A DNA stretch of 51,021 bases from Streptomyces coryli. Its GTDB lineage: Bacteria > Actinomycetota > Actinomycetes > Streptomycetales > Streptomycetaceae. The notes under the pieces are model-generated. The model searched no databases. It saw only the letters and a program-made list of their open reading frames with translations, and was not told the DNA's origin. The stretch spans positions 1-51,021 of the forward strand of contig NZ_JAAKZV010000030.1 in the NCBI RefSeq assembly GCF_011044975.1. Direction: 5' to 3'. Positions 1 through 8,170 of the stretch are shown one piece after another. A program made the position numbers and the translations under genes. Within the stretch, counting starts at the first letter, position 1; every line of letters starts with the position of its first letter.

Positions 1-2141
1 GTGAGCGGGGTGGGCTCGGGGAGGCGGTGGCGGACGGTGCGGCGGCGGTTGGCGTGGACGGTGGCGACGGTGTGCCAGGGGGCGTCGCCGTTGCGGACCT
101 GGAGGGTGTAGTCGCGCAGCAGGGTCGGGAGGATGTCGTACGGGGTGCGGTGGTGGTGGAGGTTGATGAGGTCCTCTTCGACGTCGTCGTCGAGGATGAC
201 GACGATCTCGGCGATATCGACGGTCGCGGGCCAGGTGAGTTCGATCCAGGGCTCGGGGTCCCAGGCGAGGTCGTCGGAGGCCCAGAGCTGGGGGCCGCCG
301 TACGGGCGGGCGTAGCCGCCGATCACCTTGCCGGGGGCGTACGCGGCGGTCTCGCCGAGCCGCAGGCACAGTCCTGAGCGGGGCAGGATGTGCTTCCAGG
401 AGCGGAATTGCTCGGTCCACTGCTCGTCGGGGGCGGGGTCGCGGTGGGCGAAGAAGATCACGCCGGGTGGGGCGGAATCCGCGGTGTGCAGGGAGATCGC
501 CGGATTCGCCCGCAGGACGACGACGGCGTTGGCCGGCCGCTCGGGGCGCCAGTCGAGGGGTATGCGAAGCCAGCGCTTCTCGCCCGCGGCCACCTGCACC
601 GAGCGGGAGGCGATCAGGGCCAGGGGCAGGTAGTTCTGCGGTTTCAGCGGGTCGTGCAGCTCGACGGTGAGCGATGTCGCGGCGGCGGCGTCGACCAGGA
701 GCTCCAGGTCGTGCAGTGCCGGGTCGGCGGGCACCACCATGGCGATGTCGGTGGTCAACGGCAGGGTTCCCGAGGACACTTCGGCGGTCGGGCGGGACAG
801 CGCGGACGACGCCCGTACCGTCGCCTGCAAGGCCAGATTCGCCGGGTCGTCGTCGACGACGCCAAGCACCGAGGCGTCCGCCCGCCGCAGCGCAGAGCGC
901 ATCAGCTCGAAGCGCTCGCGGGCCAGCTCCCGCGGTGTGAGGCCGTGGCGGGTGGCGACGGCGGAGGCGATTCCGACCGCCTCGCCCAGGACCGCGCAGG
1001 TGGCCATCACGCGTGTGGTGCCGAAGGCCACGTGGCTGGCGCTGATGTTGCGTCCGGCCATCCACAGGTTGGTGATGTTGCGCGAGTACAGGGAGCGCAG
1101 CGGTATGTGGTAATTCCCGTTCGGGTGCCAGTGCTTGGAGCCGTGCTCGGTGGCGTAGACCCCGCCGGGAGGATGCAGGTCGATCGACCAGCCGCCGAAG
1201 GCCACGCGGTCGTCGAAGTCGGTCTGCCCGAGGACGTCGTGCTGTGTCAGTACGTGGTCGCCGAGGAAGCGCCGGTACTCCCGCTTTCCCGGCACCGATC
1301 CGATCCACTCCAGCGTGAGGTGGTCGGCGTCGAACCGGCCCGAGTTCTTGATGTAGTCCCAGATCCCGTAGACGACGGCCTGCAGCTCGTCCCGGATCCG
1401 TTCGTTGTCGTCGACGACGTCCAGCTCGCCGCCCCACTCGATCCACCAGTAGGCGCAGCCGTTGTGATCGGTGCGGATGATCCGGCGGTCGGGGATCGCG
1501 GTCTCGGTGATGTCCCGGGCGAACGACGGCGGCACGAAGCGCACCGGCTCACCGGCGTCCTTCGTATAGAAGAGGATCGTGCTGCCGAGGGTGTTCCCGT
1601 CCGGTACGACCGGCGCCCACGACTCCCCGTACAGCGATCTGGGCTCCCGCCCGGTGCGGAAGTCCGCGCCCGCGAGGAGGCCGACCAGGCCGTCGCCCGA
1701 GCAGTCGGCGAAGGCGGGGCTGTGGAAGGTGATGTCCTTCTCGGATCCCATCTGCCAGCCCGTGACGGAATTGATCCTCCCGTCCGCGGCATCCACCGTC
1801 CGTACGTCCGTGTTCAGGAAGAGCTGGATCCGCGGCTCGGCGCGCACGGCCTCCAGGAGGACGAGATCCCAGTAGTACGGATTGCCCGCGGGATTGCGGT
1901 ACTGGTTCTCGACGAACAGTTCGCCCATGACGCCGGTCTCCCGGGCGAAGTGCTGCACGCCGTGGGCGGTCGCGCCGCACACCCACACCCGCACCTCGCT
2001 GGAGGAATTGCCGCCGAGCACCGGCCGGTTGTGGACCAGGGCCACGGTGCTGCCCTGCCGGGCCGCGGCGATCGCCGCGCAGATCCCGGCGAGGCCGCCC
2101 CCGACGACGGTCAGATCGGTGTGGATGTCGAGGTGCTGCAT
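1..2141 (-). CDS. FAD-dependent oxidoreductase, C-terminus beyond window edge
   Basis: About 713 codons are visible and the gene runs off the left end with no stop. The N-terminus (residues about 9-30) is a dinucleotide-binding fold with the motif VVGGGLAGICAAIAAARQG, followed by VLGGNSSSEVRVWVCG. A second FAD-contact segment near residue 360 reads LWMAGRNISASHVAFGTTR. This layout matches the FAD_oxidored (PF12831) group, cytoplasmic flavoproteins of largely unknown substrate that are common in glycan clusters. The roughly 300 residues after residue 400 are not flavin-fold and look like beta-sandwich accessory domains (inference). The ATG at 2141 is chosen because GAAAGG lies just upstream. 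It follows the RpiR regulator gene by 11 bp and is probably the last gene of the leftward sugar operon. A relative lies at 14986. The substrate is not known. Confidence 0.85.
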   Translation of the reverse strand, partial: MQHLDIHTDLTVVGGGLAGICAAIAAARQGSTVALVHNRPVLGGNSSSEVRVWVCGATAHGVQHFARETGVMGELFVENQYRNPAGNPYYWDLVLLEAVRAEPRIQLFLNTDVRTVDAADGRINSVTGWQMGSEKDITFHSPAFADCSGDGLVGLLAGADFRTGREPRSLYGESWAPVVPDGNTLGSTILFYTKDAGEPVRFVPPSFARDITETAIPDRRIIRTDHNGCAYWWIEWGGELDVVDDNERIRDELQAVVYGIWDYIKNSGRFDADHLTLEWIGSVPGKREYRRFLGDHVLTQHDVLGQTDFDDRVAFGGWSIDLHPPGGVYATEHGSKHWHPNGNYHIPLRSLYSRNITNLWMAGRNISASHVAFGTTRVMATCAVLGEAVGIASAVATRHGLTPRELARERFELMRSALRRADASVLGVVDDDPANLALQATVRASSALSRPTAEVSSGTLPLTTDIAMVVPADPALHDLELLVDAAAATSLTVELHDPLKPQNYLPLALIASRSVQVAAGEKRWLRIPLDWRPERPANAVVVLRANPAISLHTADSAPPGVIFFAHRDPAPDEQWTEQFRSWKHILPRSGLCLRLGETAAYAPGKVIGGYARPYGGPQLWASDDLAWDPEPWIELTWPATVDIAEIVVILDDDVEEDLINLHHHRTPYDILPTLLRDYTLQVRNGDAPWHTVATVHANRRRTVRHRLPEPTPL

Positions 2142-2152
2142 GCAGGGGCCTT

Positions 2153-3052
2153 TCAGGAATCCGGGCGTACGACGGGGTGCGCGGGCTCGTCGGGTTCGTT
2201 GGCGGCGAGGTGATCGGGGACGCGTTGCGCCACCAGGACGAAGAGCAGGCCGGCGGTCAGGCTGTCGCTGGCCCGGCCGGCGAAGAAGTCGGTCCAGGTC
2301 CCGCCGGCCGGCGTGCCGGTGTCGAGGACGACCTCGGCCGCCCGCCCGATCGCCGAGTCGGCGATGCCGGTGATCGCGACGGTGAGCGCCCCCTCCCCCG
2401 CCGACCGCTCGAGGAACTCCAGCGCCTCGGGCTCGGTGCCCGACCGCGACACGACGAGTGCCACATCCCCGGCGCCCAGCAGCCCGGAGGCGATGCGCGA
2501 CGACTGCGGCCCGTCGAAGAACCACACCGGGATCGCGATCCGCAGCAGGCGGATGTAGAGCTCCCGCGCCGGGATCGCGTCGCCCCACTCCCCGTAGATG
2601 TGGACCCGACGGGCTCCGGCGATGGCGTCGGCGACGCGGGTGGCGGCGGTGAGGTCTATGGCCGCCAGGGCATTACGGATCGCGTTCGCGCTGGTGCTGG
2701 CGAGCACGTTGAGCACCTGCTCGGCCGGGTCCGCCGGGCCGATCGCCAGCCCGATGTCGCTCGCCCAGCCCGCCTCGCGGCCGCGGCCGATCTCCATCGC
2801 CAGGGCGGCGCGCAGCGCCGGGTAGCCGGCGAATCCGAGGTGTGTGGACAGCCTGCTCACGGTCGCGGCCGAGGTCTCCGCGGCCTCGGCGAGCTTGGTG
2901 ATCGAGCCGCCCGCGACCTCGTCGGGGTGGGCCAGGATGTGCTCGGCGACGCGATGCGTCGCACCGGTCAGCCCCGGCAGGGCCTGCTTCAGCAGCTGCA
3001 GCGGGCTCGGGCTGTCCGCTCTTCCCGTCGACTTTCCCATTCCCTCTCTCAT
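2153..3052 (-). CDS. MurR/RpiR-family transcriptional regulator
   Basis: A protein of 299 aa with an N-terminal HTH_6 domain (residues about 18-95; HTH segment SITKLAEAAETSAATVSRLS) and a C-terminal SIS sugar-phosphate-binding domain (about 125-255; VHIYGEWGDAIPARELY and ALVVSRSGTEPEALEF). RpiR proteins sense phosphorylated sugars or amino-sugars and control their catabolic genes. The ATG at 3052 overlaps the TGA of the upstream permease (ATGA), which implies translational coupling. An internal ATG at 3040 is possible, but the purine run AGAGAGGGA is too close to it to serve as its ribosome site. The position inside the leftward operon suggests this protein controls the importer and deacetylase genes. 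Its operator is not certain. Confidence 0.93.
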   Translation of the reverse strand: MREGMGKSTGRADSPSPLQLLKQALPGLTGATHRVAEHILAHPDEVAGGSITKLAEAAETSAATVSRLSTHLGFAGYPALRAALAMEIGRGREAGWASDIGLAIGPADPAEQVLNVLASTSANAIRNALAAIDLTAATRVADAIAGARRVHIYGEWGDAIPARELYIRLLRIAIPVWFFDGPQSSRIASGLLGAGDVALVVSRSGTEPEALEFLERSAGEGALTVAITGIADSAIGRAAEVVLDTGTPAGGTWTDFFAGRASDSLTAGLLFVLVAQRVPDHLAANEPDEPAHPVVRPDS

Positions 3053-3873
3053 TTGATTCCGGTGTGCGTCATGGCGGCGATGAACCGTCGCTGCAGGAGG
3101 ATGAAGACGATCAGCACCGGCACGATCGAGATCACCGACGCCGCCATGGTCAGACCGGGAGCGATCTGGCCCTGCTCATTGACGAAGTTGGACAGGCTGA
3201 GCGGCAGCGTGTAGCGCTCCGGATCGCTGATCAGCACCAGCGGCGTCTCGTAGTCGTTCCAGGACCAGACGAACGCCAGGATGCCGAGCGCGCTCAGCAC
3301 CGGCTTCGCCAGCGGCAGATAGATCCGGGTGAACACCCGCCACTCGCTCGCCCCGTCCATCCGGGCCGCCTCGGCGAACTCGGCCGGCTGGGCGGCAAAG
3401 AACTGCCGCATCATGAAGGTCCCGAGGACGGTGAACATGCCGGGCAGGATCAGCGCCCAGAGCGTGTCGTAGAGCCCGAGCCGCTGGAAGTAGATGAACC
3501 GCGGCACCAGCAGCAGCTGCACGGGAATGATCGCCGTCGCGAGGTACATCAGGAAGATCTTGTCCCGCCACTTGAAGGACATCCGCGCGAACGCGTAGCC
3601 CGCCATCGTCGCCGTGACGAGTTCGCCGGCCACCCGCAGCGCGGCGACGAAGACCGACCGGCCGAAGGCCGGCAGCACCGAGGTCGCGCCCGTGAGCACG
3701 GACCGGAAGTTCTCCCACTGGAACGGATCCGGGATCCACTGCATCGGCACCTTGTAGGCGTCCACGTCCGGCTTCAGCGCGGTCGACAGCATCCACGCGA
3801 ACGGTGCGAGGAAGGCGAGCGCGAGAATCCACATCCCGATGCCCCAGACCCACTTCGCGGTCCTGTCAGTCAT
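3049..3873 (-). CDS. Sugar ABC transporter permease (MalG type)
   Basis: A multi-span membrane protein of 274 aa from the ATG at 3873. The ABC-permease cytoplasmic loop EAARMDGASEWRVFTRIYLPLAKP has the EAA-G signature of CUT1 permeases, and the N-terminal LAPFAWMLSTALKP and the WNDYETPLV segment are typical of MalG-like subunits. An earlier in-frame ATG at 3897 lies within the preceding permease gene. The ATG at 3873 has GAGGGAGG seven bases upstream and is preferred. The gene overlaps the MalF-type permease by 8 bp and the RpiR gene by 4 bp. No ATPase is encoded in this operon, so a shared MsiK-type multi-sugar ATPase elsewhere is expected; that is established for Streptomyces CUT1 importers and inferred here. 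Confidence 0.95.
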   Translation of the reverse strand: MTDRTAKWVWGIGMWILALAFLAPFAWMLSTALKPDVDAYKVPMQWIPDPFQWENFRSVLTGATSVLPAFGRSVFVAALRVAGELVTATMAGYAFARMSFKWRDKIFLMYLATAIIPVQLLLVPRFIYFQRLGLYDTLWALILPGMFTVLGTFMMRQFFAAQPAEFAEAARMDGASEWRVFTRIYLPLAKPVLSALGILAFVWSWNDYETPLVLISDPERYTLPLSLSNFVNEQGQIAPGLTMAASVISIVPVLIVFILLQRRFIAAMTHTGIK

Positions 3874-4828
3874 GGAGGGCCCTCCCTCGCTGGGCACGCC
3901 AGGTCAGCAGGGTCAGCACCAGTACACCGGCGAACGTCACCAGGCCGATCGCGGACGCGTAGCCGAACCGGTAGAACTGGAAGCCGGTTTGGTACATGTA
4001 GTACGAGAGCGTGGTGGTCGAGTCGCCCGGACCACCCGCGGTGATCAGCGCAATCAGGCCGAACCCCTGCGATACGCCGATGATCAGCGTGACCACCAGG
4101 AAGATCGTGGACGGCAGCACCGACGGCCAGGTGATCACCCGGAACTTCGTCCATGCCCCGGCGCCGTCGATGTCGGCCGCCTCGTACAACTGGCGCGGCG
4201 CATCCTGAAGCGCGGACATATAGATCAGGGACGCGTAGCCGACGCCACCCCAGACCGCCATCACGATCAGCGCCGGCAGCGCCCAGTTGGACGAGGCGAA
4301 CCAGCCGGGCTCGAGACCGAGGCCGCCGAGCACCTGGTTGACCAGGCCGGAATTCGGGTTCATCAGCATCAGCCAGGTCATGCCGACCGCAACGATGTTG
4401 ACGATGTACGGGAGGAAGAAGATCGCCCGGAGTGCGGCGCGCCCCGGCAGCGGCCGGTTCAGGGCGATGCCGAGAGCGAGTCCGAGTATGACGGTCAGCG
4501 GCACACTCACCCCGGCGTACACCAGGGTCAGGCCGACCGCCTTCCAGAAGGCGGGGTCCTGGGCGATGGCGACGAAGTTGTCCGTGCCGGTGAACCTGAT
4601 GCCGCCGAGACCGGAGACCAGATTCCAGTCGGTGAAAGCGAGCACGACGACGCTGACGAGCGGAATCAGCGTGAAGGCGATCACGCCGAGCAGATTGGGC
4701 AGGATGAACAGCAGCCCGACCCAGCCCTTGGGCCGGATCCCGGGCGGCGCCTTCTTCGTCCGCTTCTTCGTCCGCGCGGCGGTTGGCTTCGCCGCTGCGG
4801 AGGTCTCTGCCACGGTGGCGGTACCCAT
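3866..4828 (-). CDS. Sugar ABC transporter permease (MalF type)
   Basis: A protein of 320 aa with a Lys/Arg-rich cytoplasmic N-terminus (KKRTKKAPPGIRPKG) and about six membrane spans (first span LLFILPNLLGVIAFTLIPLV). The EAA loop YEAADIDGAGAWTKFRVITW is typical of MalF-like CUT1 subunits. A GTG at 4831 overlaps the stop of the binding-protein gene, but the ATG at 4828 has AGGAGG at a better 5-bp spacing and is chosen. It forms the membrane channel with the MalG-type subunit encoded next. Confidence 0.95.
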   Translation of the reverse strand: MGTATVAETSAAAKPTAARTKKRTKKAPPGIRPKGWVGLLFILPNLLGVIAFTLIPLVSVVVLAFTDWNLVSGLGGIRFTGTDNFVAIAQDPAFWKAVGLTLVYAGVSVPLTVILGLALGIALNRPLPGRAALRAIFFLPYIVNIVAVGMTWLMLMNPNSGLVNQVLGGLGLEPGWFASSNWALPALIVMAVWGGVGYASLIYMSALQDAPRQLYEAADIDGAGAWTKFRVITWPSVLPSTIFLVVTLIIGVSQGFGLIALITAGGPGDSTTTLSYYMYQTGFQFYRFGYASAIGLVTFAGVLVLTLLTWRAQRGRALHD

Positions 4829-6129
4829 CACGGCCTCCTGTCGTTACGGGCGATCGCGGCGTCGGCGACGCGTCGTACGTCACGAATGGCCGGCCCGGGA
4901 GCCTTCTCGCCGAGCCAGCACAGGTCGCGCTGCTGCTTCTCGGCGAGCCTGATCTCCGGGAAGGCTGTCAACCGGGTGCCGGTGGCGAGCTTGAGCTTCG
5001 GGTCCAGTACGACCCGGCGGAACGACTCGACGTCGAAGTACCGCTCCGGCTCCTCGCCGAGCATCCCGCTGATCACCTGGTCTTCGGAGAGATTGCTCAG
5101 GGACGGCAGCTGGCCGGCGCTGAGCATCGGTCCGGAGCCCTCGGTCAGATAGAACTTGATGAACTCCCAGGCCACCTCTTGCTTCGGCGACTTCGGGTTC
5201 ACCATCAGGAAGTTGCCGCATTCGCCGCTGTTCCAGTCCCGGCCGTCGACGGTCGGCAGCGGGGCGAAGGAGACCTTGAAGTCATGCGGATACATCTTCG
5301 CGTCGCGCAGGTACCGCAGGTTGAACGGCCAGGTCGGCCAGAGGTGGAACTCCTCCCCGAGGAAAGCGTTCTGCTGATAGACGTCGAGATGGCGCGACAG
5401 CACCTCGGTCCACCGGAACGCCGACCCCTCAGCGATCATCTCCTGGCCGATCCGGAACTCCTGCTCGAAGTGCGGATCGCCGAAGTTCGACCGATCCCCG
5501 TCGTACCAGTAGTCCGGGCCGAGGGCGATCCGGGCGACATCGGGGACCCGGTACGCGCCGACGGTGTCCGCGGTCGTCAGCCTCTTCGCCGTTGCGCGGT
5601 ATTCCTCGATCGTCCACTCGTGGGGGAGTTCCACACCTGCTTGCCGGCGCAGCTTCTCGTTGAACATCACGAACGACGGCACGGACGCGGTGGCGAGCCC
5701 CTTGACCCGGCCGTTGTCGAAATACGCCCGGGGCTGCTCGGTGTCCAGGAAGGGGCGCAGCTCCGGAGCCCGCCGGACCTGATCGGTCAGGTCCGCCGCC
5801 AGTCCGGAACCGGCCCGCAGCGCCAACGGCCCCAGCCCGTAGGTGAAATACACATCGATGTCGACCCCGCCCTGCAGCGCGGTGTCCAGCTTGAGATTGC
5901 CGCGATCGTCGTTCACGTAGCGCGTGTACGTGACCTTGTGCTGCGGGAACTTCCGCTGGAACGCCTCCACCACCGCCGCGGGTCCGGACTCGGGCGGCAC
6001 GCCGCCCCACACCTGCAGCGCGGCGGACCGCGAGCCCTGATCGGTGGAACACCCGGGAAGCACCGCCGTCCCAGCGGCCGCCCCCAGCACGGCCAACGCC
6101 TCGCGCCGTGAAAATCCTTTGCGCCTCAC
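4828..6129 (-). CDS. Sugar ABC transporter substrate-binding lipoprotein
   Basis: A protein of 433 aa from GTG 6129, with GGAGGTGG three bases before the start. The N-terminus combines a twin-arginine-like start (SRREALAVLG) with a lipobox LPGC (Cys27), so it is probably exported by Tat or Sec and anchored by lipidation. The body fits family-1 solute-binding proteins (SBP_bac_1), for example QVWGGVPPESGPAAVVEAFQ near the N-terminus and WEFIKFYLTEGSG near the C-terminal third. It delivers an oligosaccharide to the two permeases encoded directly downstream. The flanking deacetylase and esterase genes point to an acetylated sugar, which is an inference. Confidence 0.93.
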   Translation of the reverse strand: MRRKGFSRREALAVLGAAAGTAVLPGCSTDQGSRSAALQVWGGVPPESGPAAVVEAFQRKFPQHKVTYTRYVNDDRGNLKLDTALQGGVDIDVYFTYGLGPLALRAGSGLAADLTDQVRRAPELRPFLDTEQPRAYFDNGRVKGLATASVPSFVMFNEKLRRQAGVELPHEWTIEEYRATAKRLTTADTVGAYRVPDVARIALGPDYWYDGDRSNFGDPHFEQEFRIGQEMIAEGSAFRWTEVLSRHLDVYQQNAFLGEEFHLWPTWPFNLRYLRDAKMYPHDFKVSFAPLPTVDGRDWNSGECGNFLMVNPKSPKQEVAWEFIKFYLTEGSGPMLSAGQLPSLSNLSEDQVISGMLGEEPERYFDVESFRRVVLDPKLKLATGTRLTAFPEIRLAEKQQRDLCWLGEKAPGPAIRDVRRVADAAIARNDRRP

Positions 6130-6195
6130 ACTCCACCTCCCTCGAAATCCTGCAAAAGATTAACCAGGGAGGCCTGCACCGGCCAGACTCCGTGC

Positions 6196-6206
6196 AAGAC
6201 TTTTCG
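6196..6206. promoter_or_regulatory. Candidate operator half shared with the divergent promoter
   Basis: The 11-mer AAGACTTTTCG lies in the 94-bp gap between the esterase stop (6224) and the binding-protein start (6129). It is identical to the core of the palindrome at 8011-8031 read on the opposite strand. A second AT-rich block, TGCAAAAGATTAA, lies at 6151-6163. This suggests the binding-protein gene has its own regulated promoter here. The match could be chance, since the flanking bases do not complete a palindrome. Confidence 0.35.
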
Positions 6207-6223
6207 GGACGGGCTCCCGGCTG

Positions 6224-7201
6224 TCAGCCCTTCCCGGCCAGGAAGGCCCGCTGAGCCGCTTCCAGTTCGGCCGTCTCGGCCGGCCCGCCGGGGTGGTCGA
6301 AGTGCCCGGCCCGCAGCACGAAGAGCTCGCGCGGCCCGGCGAGGGCGTTGTGCACCGCGAACTGCCCCGGCGGGGGCACCGAAGGATCGAAGAGGGCGGC
6401 GCCCACATGCACCGGGATACGGATATGCCCTGCCGCCGTCGCGGCGTCGAAGTACGCCAGCACGTCCAGCACCGAGGGGTCGGCGGCATGCCGCGTGCGT
6501 ACCGACTCCCCGCTGCCCGTGCACGGCAGCGTCACCCGGAGCGGATGGTTGCCGAAGGTCGGCACCGTGAGGCCCGCGGCGTGGAAGCGGTCGTCCCAGG
6601 GGAGCGCGAGGGCGCCGATGCCGCCGCCGAAGCTCGTGCCCAGGTAGGTCAGGCGCTCGGCTGCCGCGGGGACCAGCCGCAGCAGGGCAGTTGCCGCGCA
6701 CCAGACGTCGGCCGCGCAGCCGCCCAGGACGTAGCGCTCCCTGGCGGCGATGCCGTGCAGCACATGGCCGGCCGAATCCGGCGGGATGCCGGGCAGCAGG
6801 CTGCGGCTGCCGAGGCCGCGCAGACAGGGCCAGATGGTCGCCGCGCCCGGCACCGGCTGCCAGGGGGCCGGGGCCTCGCGGCCGCCGTAACCGTGCGTCA
6901 CGACGCAGCCCTGGGTGATCCGGCCGTCGGCCGGCGTCGTCAGCCAGCCGCCGATGCGGTAGCCGTCGGTCGAGGTGTACGAGACGGGGCGGACGACCGT
7001 CCCGTCCATCTCGGCCTCGGGCGGCCCGACTTCGGGGGCCGGATCGATCCGGCGCGCCGACTCGTAGCGCTGCCGCCAGAAGGCCGCGAAGTCCCGCGGC
7101 CCCGCGGGCGCGCCCACCTCCAGCAGCCGCGGCAGGTCGTATCCGTGCGCGGGGTCGAAAGGGAAGTCGTGCGGCAGCGTGCCGGTTGCGTGCTCGGGCA
7201 A
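6224..7201 (-). CDS. Acetylxylan esterase-like alpha/beta hydrolase (CE7)
   Basis: A protein of 325 aa, the normal length for the AXE1 / cephalosporin-C deacetylase family, which removes O-acetyl groups from short xylo-oligosaccharides, usually inside the cell. The nucleophile motif GTSFGGG, the acid region LFDPSVPPPGQF and the catalytic His in AGHFDHPGG are visible. No signal peptide is seen. The likely start is TTG 7201, with AGGAG five bases upstream. It sits 20 bp after the deacetylase gene and ahead of the importer genes, so it probably deacetylates the imported oligosaccharide. Confidence 0.88.
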   Translation of the reverse strand: MPEHATGTLPHDFPFDPAHGYDLPRLLEVGAPAGPRDFAAFWRQRYESARRIDPAPEVGPPEAEMDGTVVRPVSYTSTDGYRIGGWLTTPADGRITQGCVVTHGYGGREAPAPWQPVPGAATIWPCLRGLGSRSLLPGIPPDSAGHVLHGIAARERYVLGGCAADVWCAATALLRLVPAAAERLTYLGTSFGGGIGALALPWDDRFHAAGLTVPTFGNHPLRVTLPCTGSGESVRTRHAADPSVLDVLAYFDAATAAGHIRIPVHVGAALFDPSVPPPGQFAVHNALAGPRELFVLRAGHFDHPGGPAETAELEAAQRAFLAGKG

Positions 7202-7221
7202 GGCGTCTCCTGGGGCTCGGG

Positions 7222-7947
7222 TCAGCTGGGGCTGATGATCTCGTCCAGGTCATCGAAGCCGATGCACCGTACCCCCAGCTCCGTAGCCTGCTCGATCAGC
7301 CAGGTCACGCGGGCGGGGGTGATGTAGTTGTTCTCGTGCGCCTCGGCGATGGCATGGGCGTACAGCGTCAGGGCCTCGTCGCGGTCGGCGGCGCGGCGGA
7401 GGGCGGCGAGCAGGGCGGCGTCGGAGTTGCCGCAGGGCCGGAAGTCGCGGCCGTTGTCCGCGCCGGCGGCGGTCAGCAGCCGGCGTGACGGGAGCTCGCT
7501 GACGGGGATGAAGTACCCGTCATCCTCTGCCAGTTGACGACCGTCGGACGGGGCCGAGTAGCCGCCGCGCAGCCGGGTGAAGGTCCGGGCCAGCAGCTCG
7601 TCGATCGCCGGCGAGCGGCCGCCGAACGGGTAGGCGAAGCTGCGCGGCGCCAGGCCCTCGGCGCGCAGGCCTGCGAGGCACGGGGCGATCTCGTCGCGTA
7701 CGTACGCCTCCGGGCCCACGCGTGCGATCTCCTCGGCGGCGTCGAGGTGGTGCAGGCCGTGGGCCCCGATGGTGTGGCCGTCCGCGGCGAGGTCACGGAG
7801 TTTCGAAAAATCGGGCCGCGACAGCCGCCCCAGGTCGCTGACGAAGAACGTGACGCGCGCCCCGTGCGCCCTTACCACCTCCCGGGCCGCGGCCCACTCC
7901 GGCACGAAGAAATCGTCGAAGGTCAACAGCAGCGCGCCTCGGGTCAT
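7222..7947 (-). CDS. Polysaccharide deacetylase family protein (NodB-like)
   Basis: A protein of 241 aa starting at ATG 7947 (MTRGALLLTFDDFFV). The NodB signatures are visible: TFDD (catalytic base and metal Asp), HGLHH (metal His pair) and YPFGG. There is no signal peptide, so a cytoplasmic enzyme acting on imported sugar is likely. Reading further upstream would place coding sequence over the palindrome at 8011-8031, so the longer 276-aa version is rejected. No strong ribosome site precedes the ATG. It is the first gene of the leftward cluster and diverges from the family-5 importer. CE4 members act on N- or O-acetyl groups; which applies here cannot be told. Confidence 0.85.
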   Translation of the reverse strand: MTRGALLLTFDDFFVPEWAAAREVVRAHGARVTFFVSDLGRLSRPDFSKLRDLAADGHTIGAHGLHHLDAAEEIARVGPEAYVRDEIAPCLAGLRAEGLAPRSFAYPFGGRSPAIDELLARTFTRLRGGYSAPSDGRQLAEDDGYFIPVSELPSRRLLTAAGADNGRDFRPCGNSDAALLAALRRAADRDEALTLYAHAIAEAHENNYITPARVTWLIEQATELGVRCIGFDDLDEIISPS

Positions 7948-8010
7948 GCGGCGAGCGTAGCCAACCGGCCGCCATCGAGGCGGCGTTGGCCCGACCCCAG
8001 GACCGGGATC

Positions 8011-8031
8011 GTTGCGAAAAGTCTTCGCAAC
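8011..8031. promoter_or_regulatory. Palindromic operator in the divergent promoter
   Basis: A perfect inverted repeat: GTTGCGAA at 8011-8018 and TTCGCAAC at 8024-8031, separated by AAGTC. It sits 5 bp upstream of the -35 hexamer of the rightward operon and between two divergent sugar-use operons. This is a natural place for the LacI protein at 13861 or the RpiR protein at 2153 to bind. Which one binds is not determined. Confidence 0.65.
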
Positions 8032-8035
8032 ACCA

Positions 8036-8064
8036 TTGACGCGTCCACGCAACGTCTCTACGGT
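8036..8064 (+). promoter_or_regulatory. Sigma-70-like promoter of the family-5 importer operon
   Basis: TTGACG (8036-8041), a 17-bp spacer and TACGGT (8059-8064) give a near-consensus HrdB-type promoter. A start point near 8071 would leave a leader of about 100 bp before the ATG at 8171. The palindrome at 8011-8031 lies just upstream and two direct repeats lie just downstream. Confidence 0.6.
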
Positions 8065-8067
8065 CCT

Positions 8068-8121
8068 TGCTCATACGTAGAAGCACCGCCGCGAGCTGAC
8101 CGCGCGACCTCTGCTCATACG
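8068..8121. repeat. Two 12-bp direct repeats in the operon leader
   Basis: TGCTCATACGTA occurs at 8068-8079 and again at 8110-8121, 42 bp apart, which is about four helical turns. Both copies are centred on ACGT. The second extends to the perfect palindrome CATACGTATG (8114-8123). LacI-family operators usually have a central CG pair, so these are candidate repressor sites overlapping and following the predicted transcription start. Confidence 0.5.
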
Positions 8122-8170
8122 TATGCACAGCCCATCCCCGCTTGCCGTTCACTCCGCCCGGGAGACAGCC

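Noticed and set aside
390-2213. 607-codon open frame on the plus strand
   Set aside because: It is antisense to the FAD-dependent oxidoreductase. Its protein is Arg/Gly/Val-rich with no domain, as expected of a GC-bias shadow.
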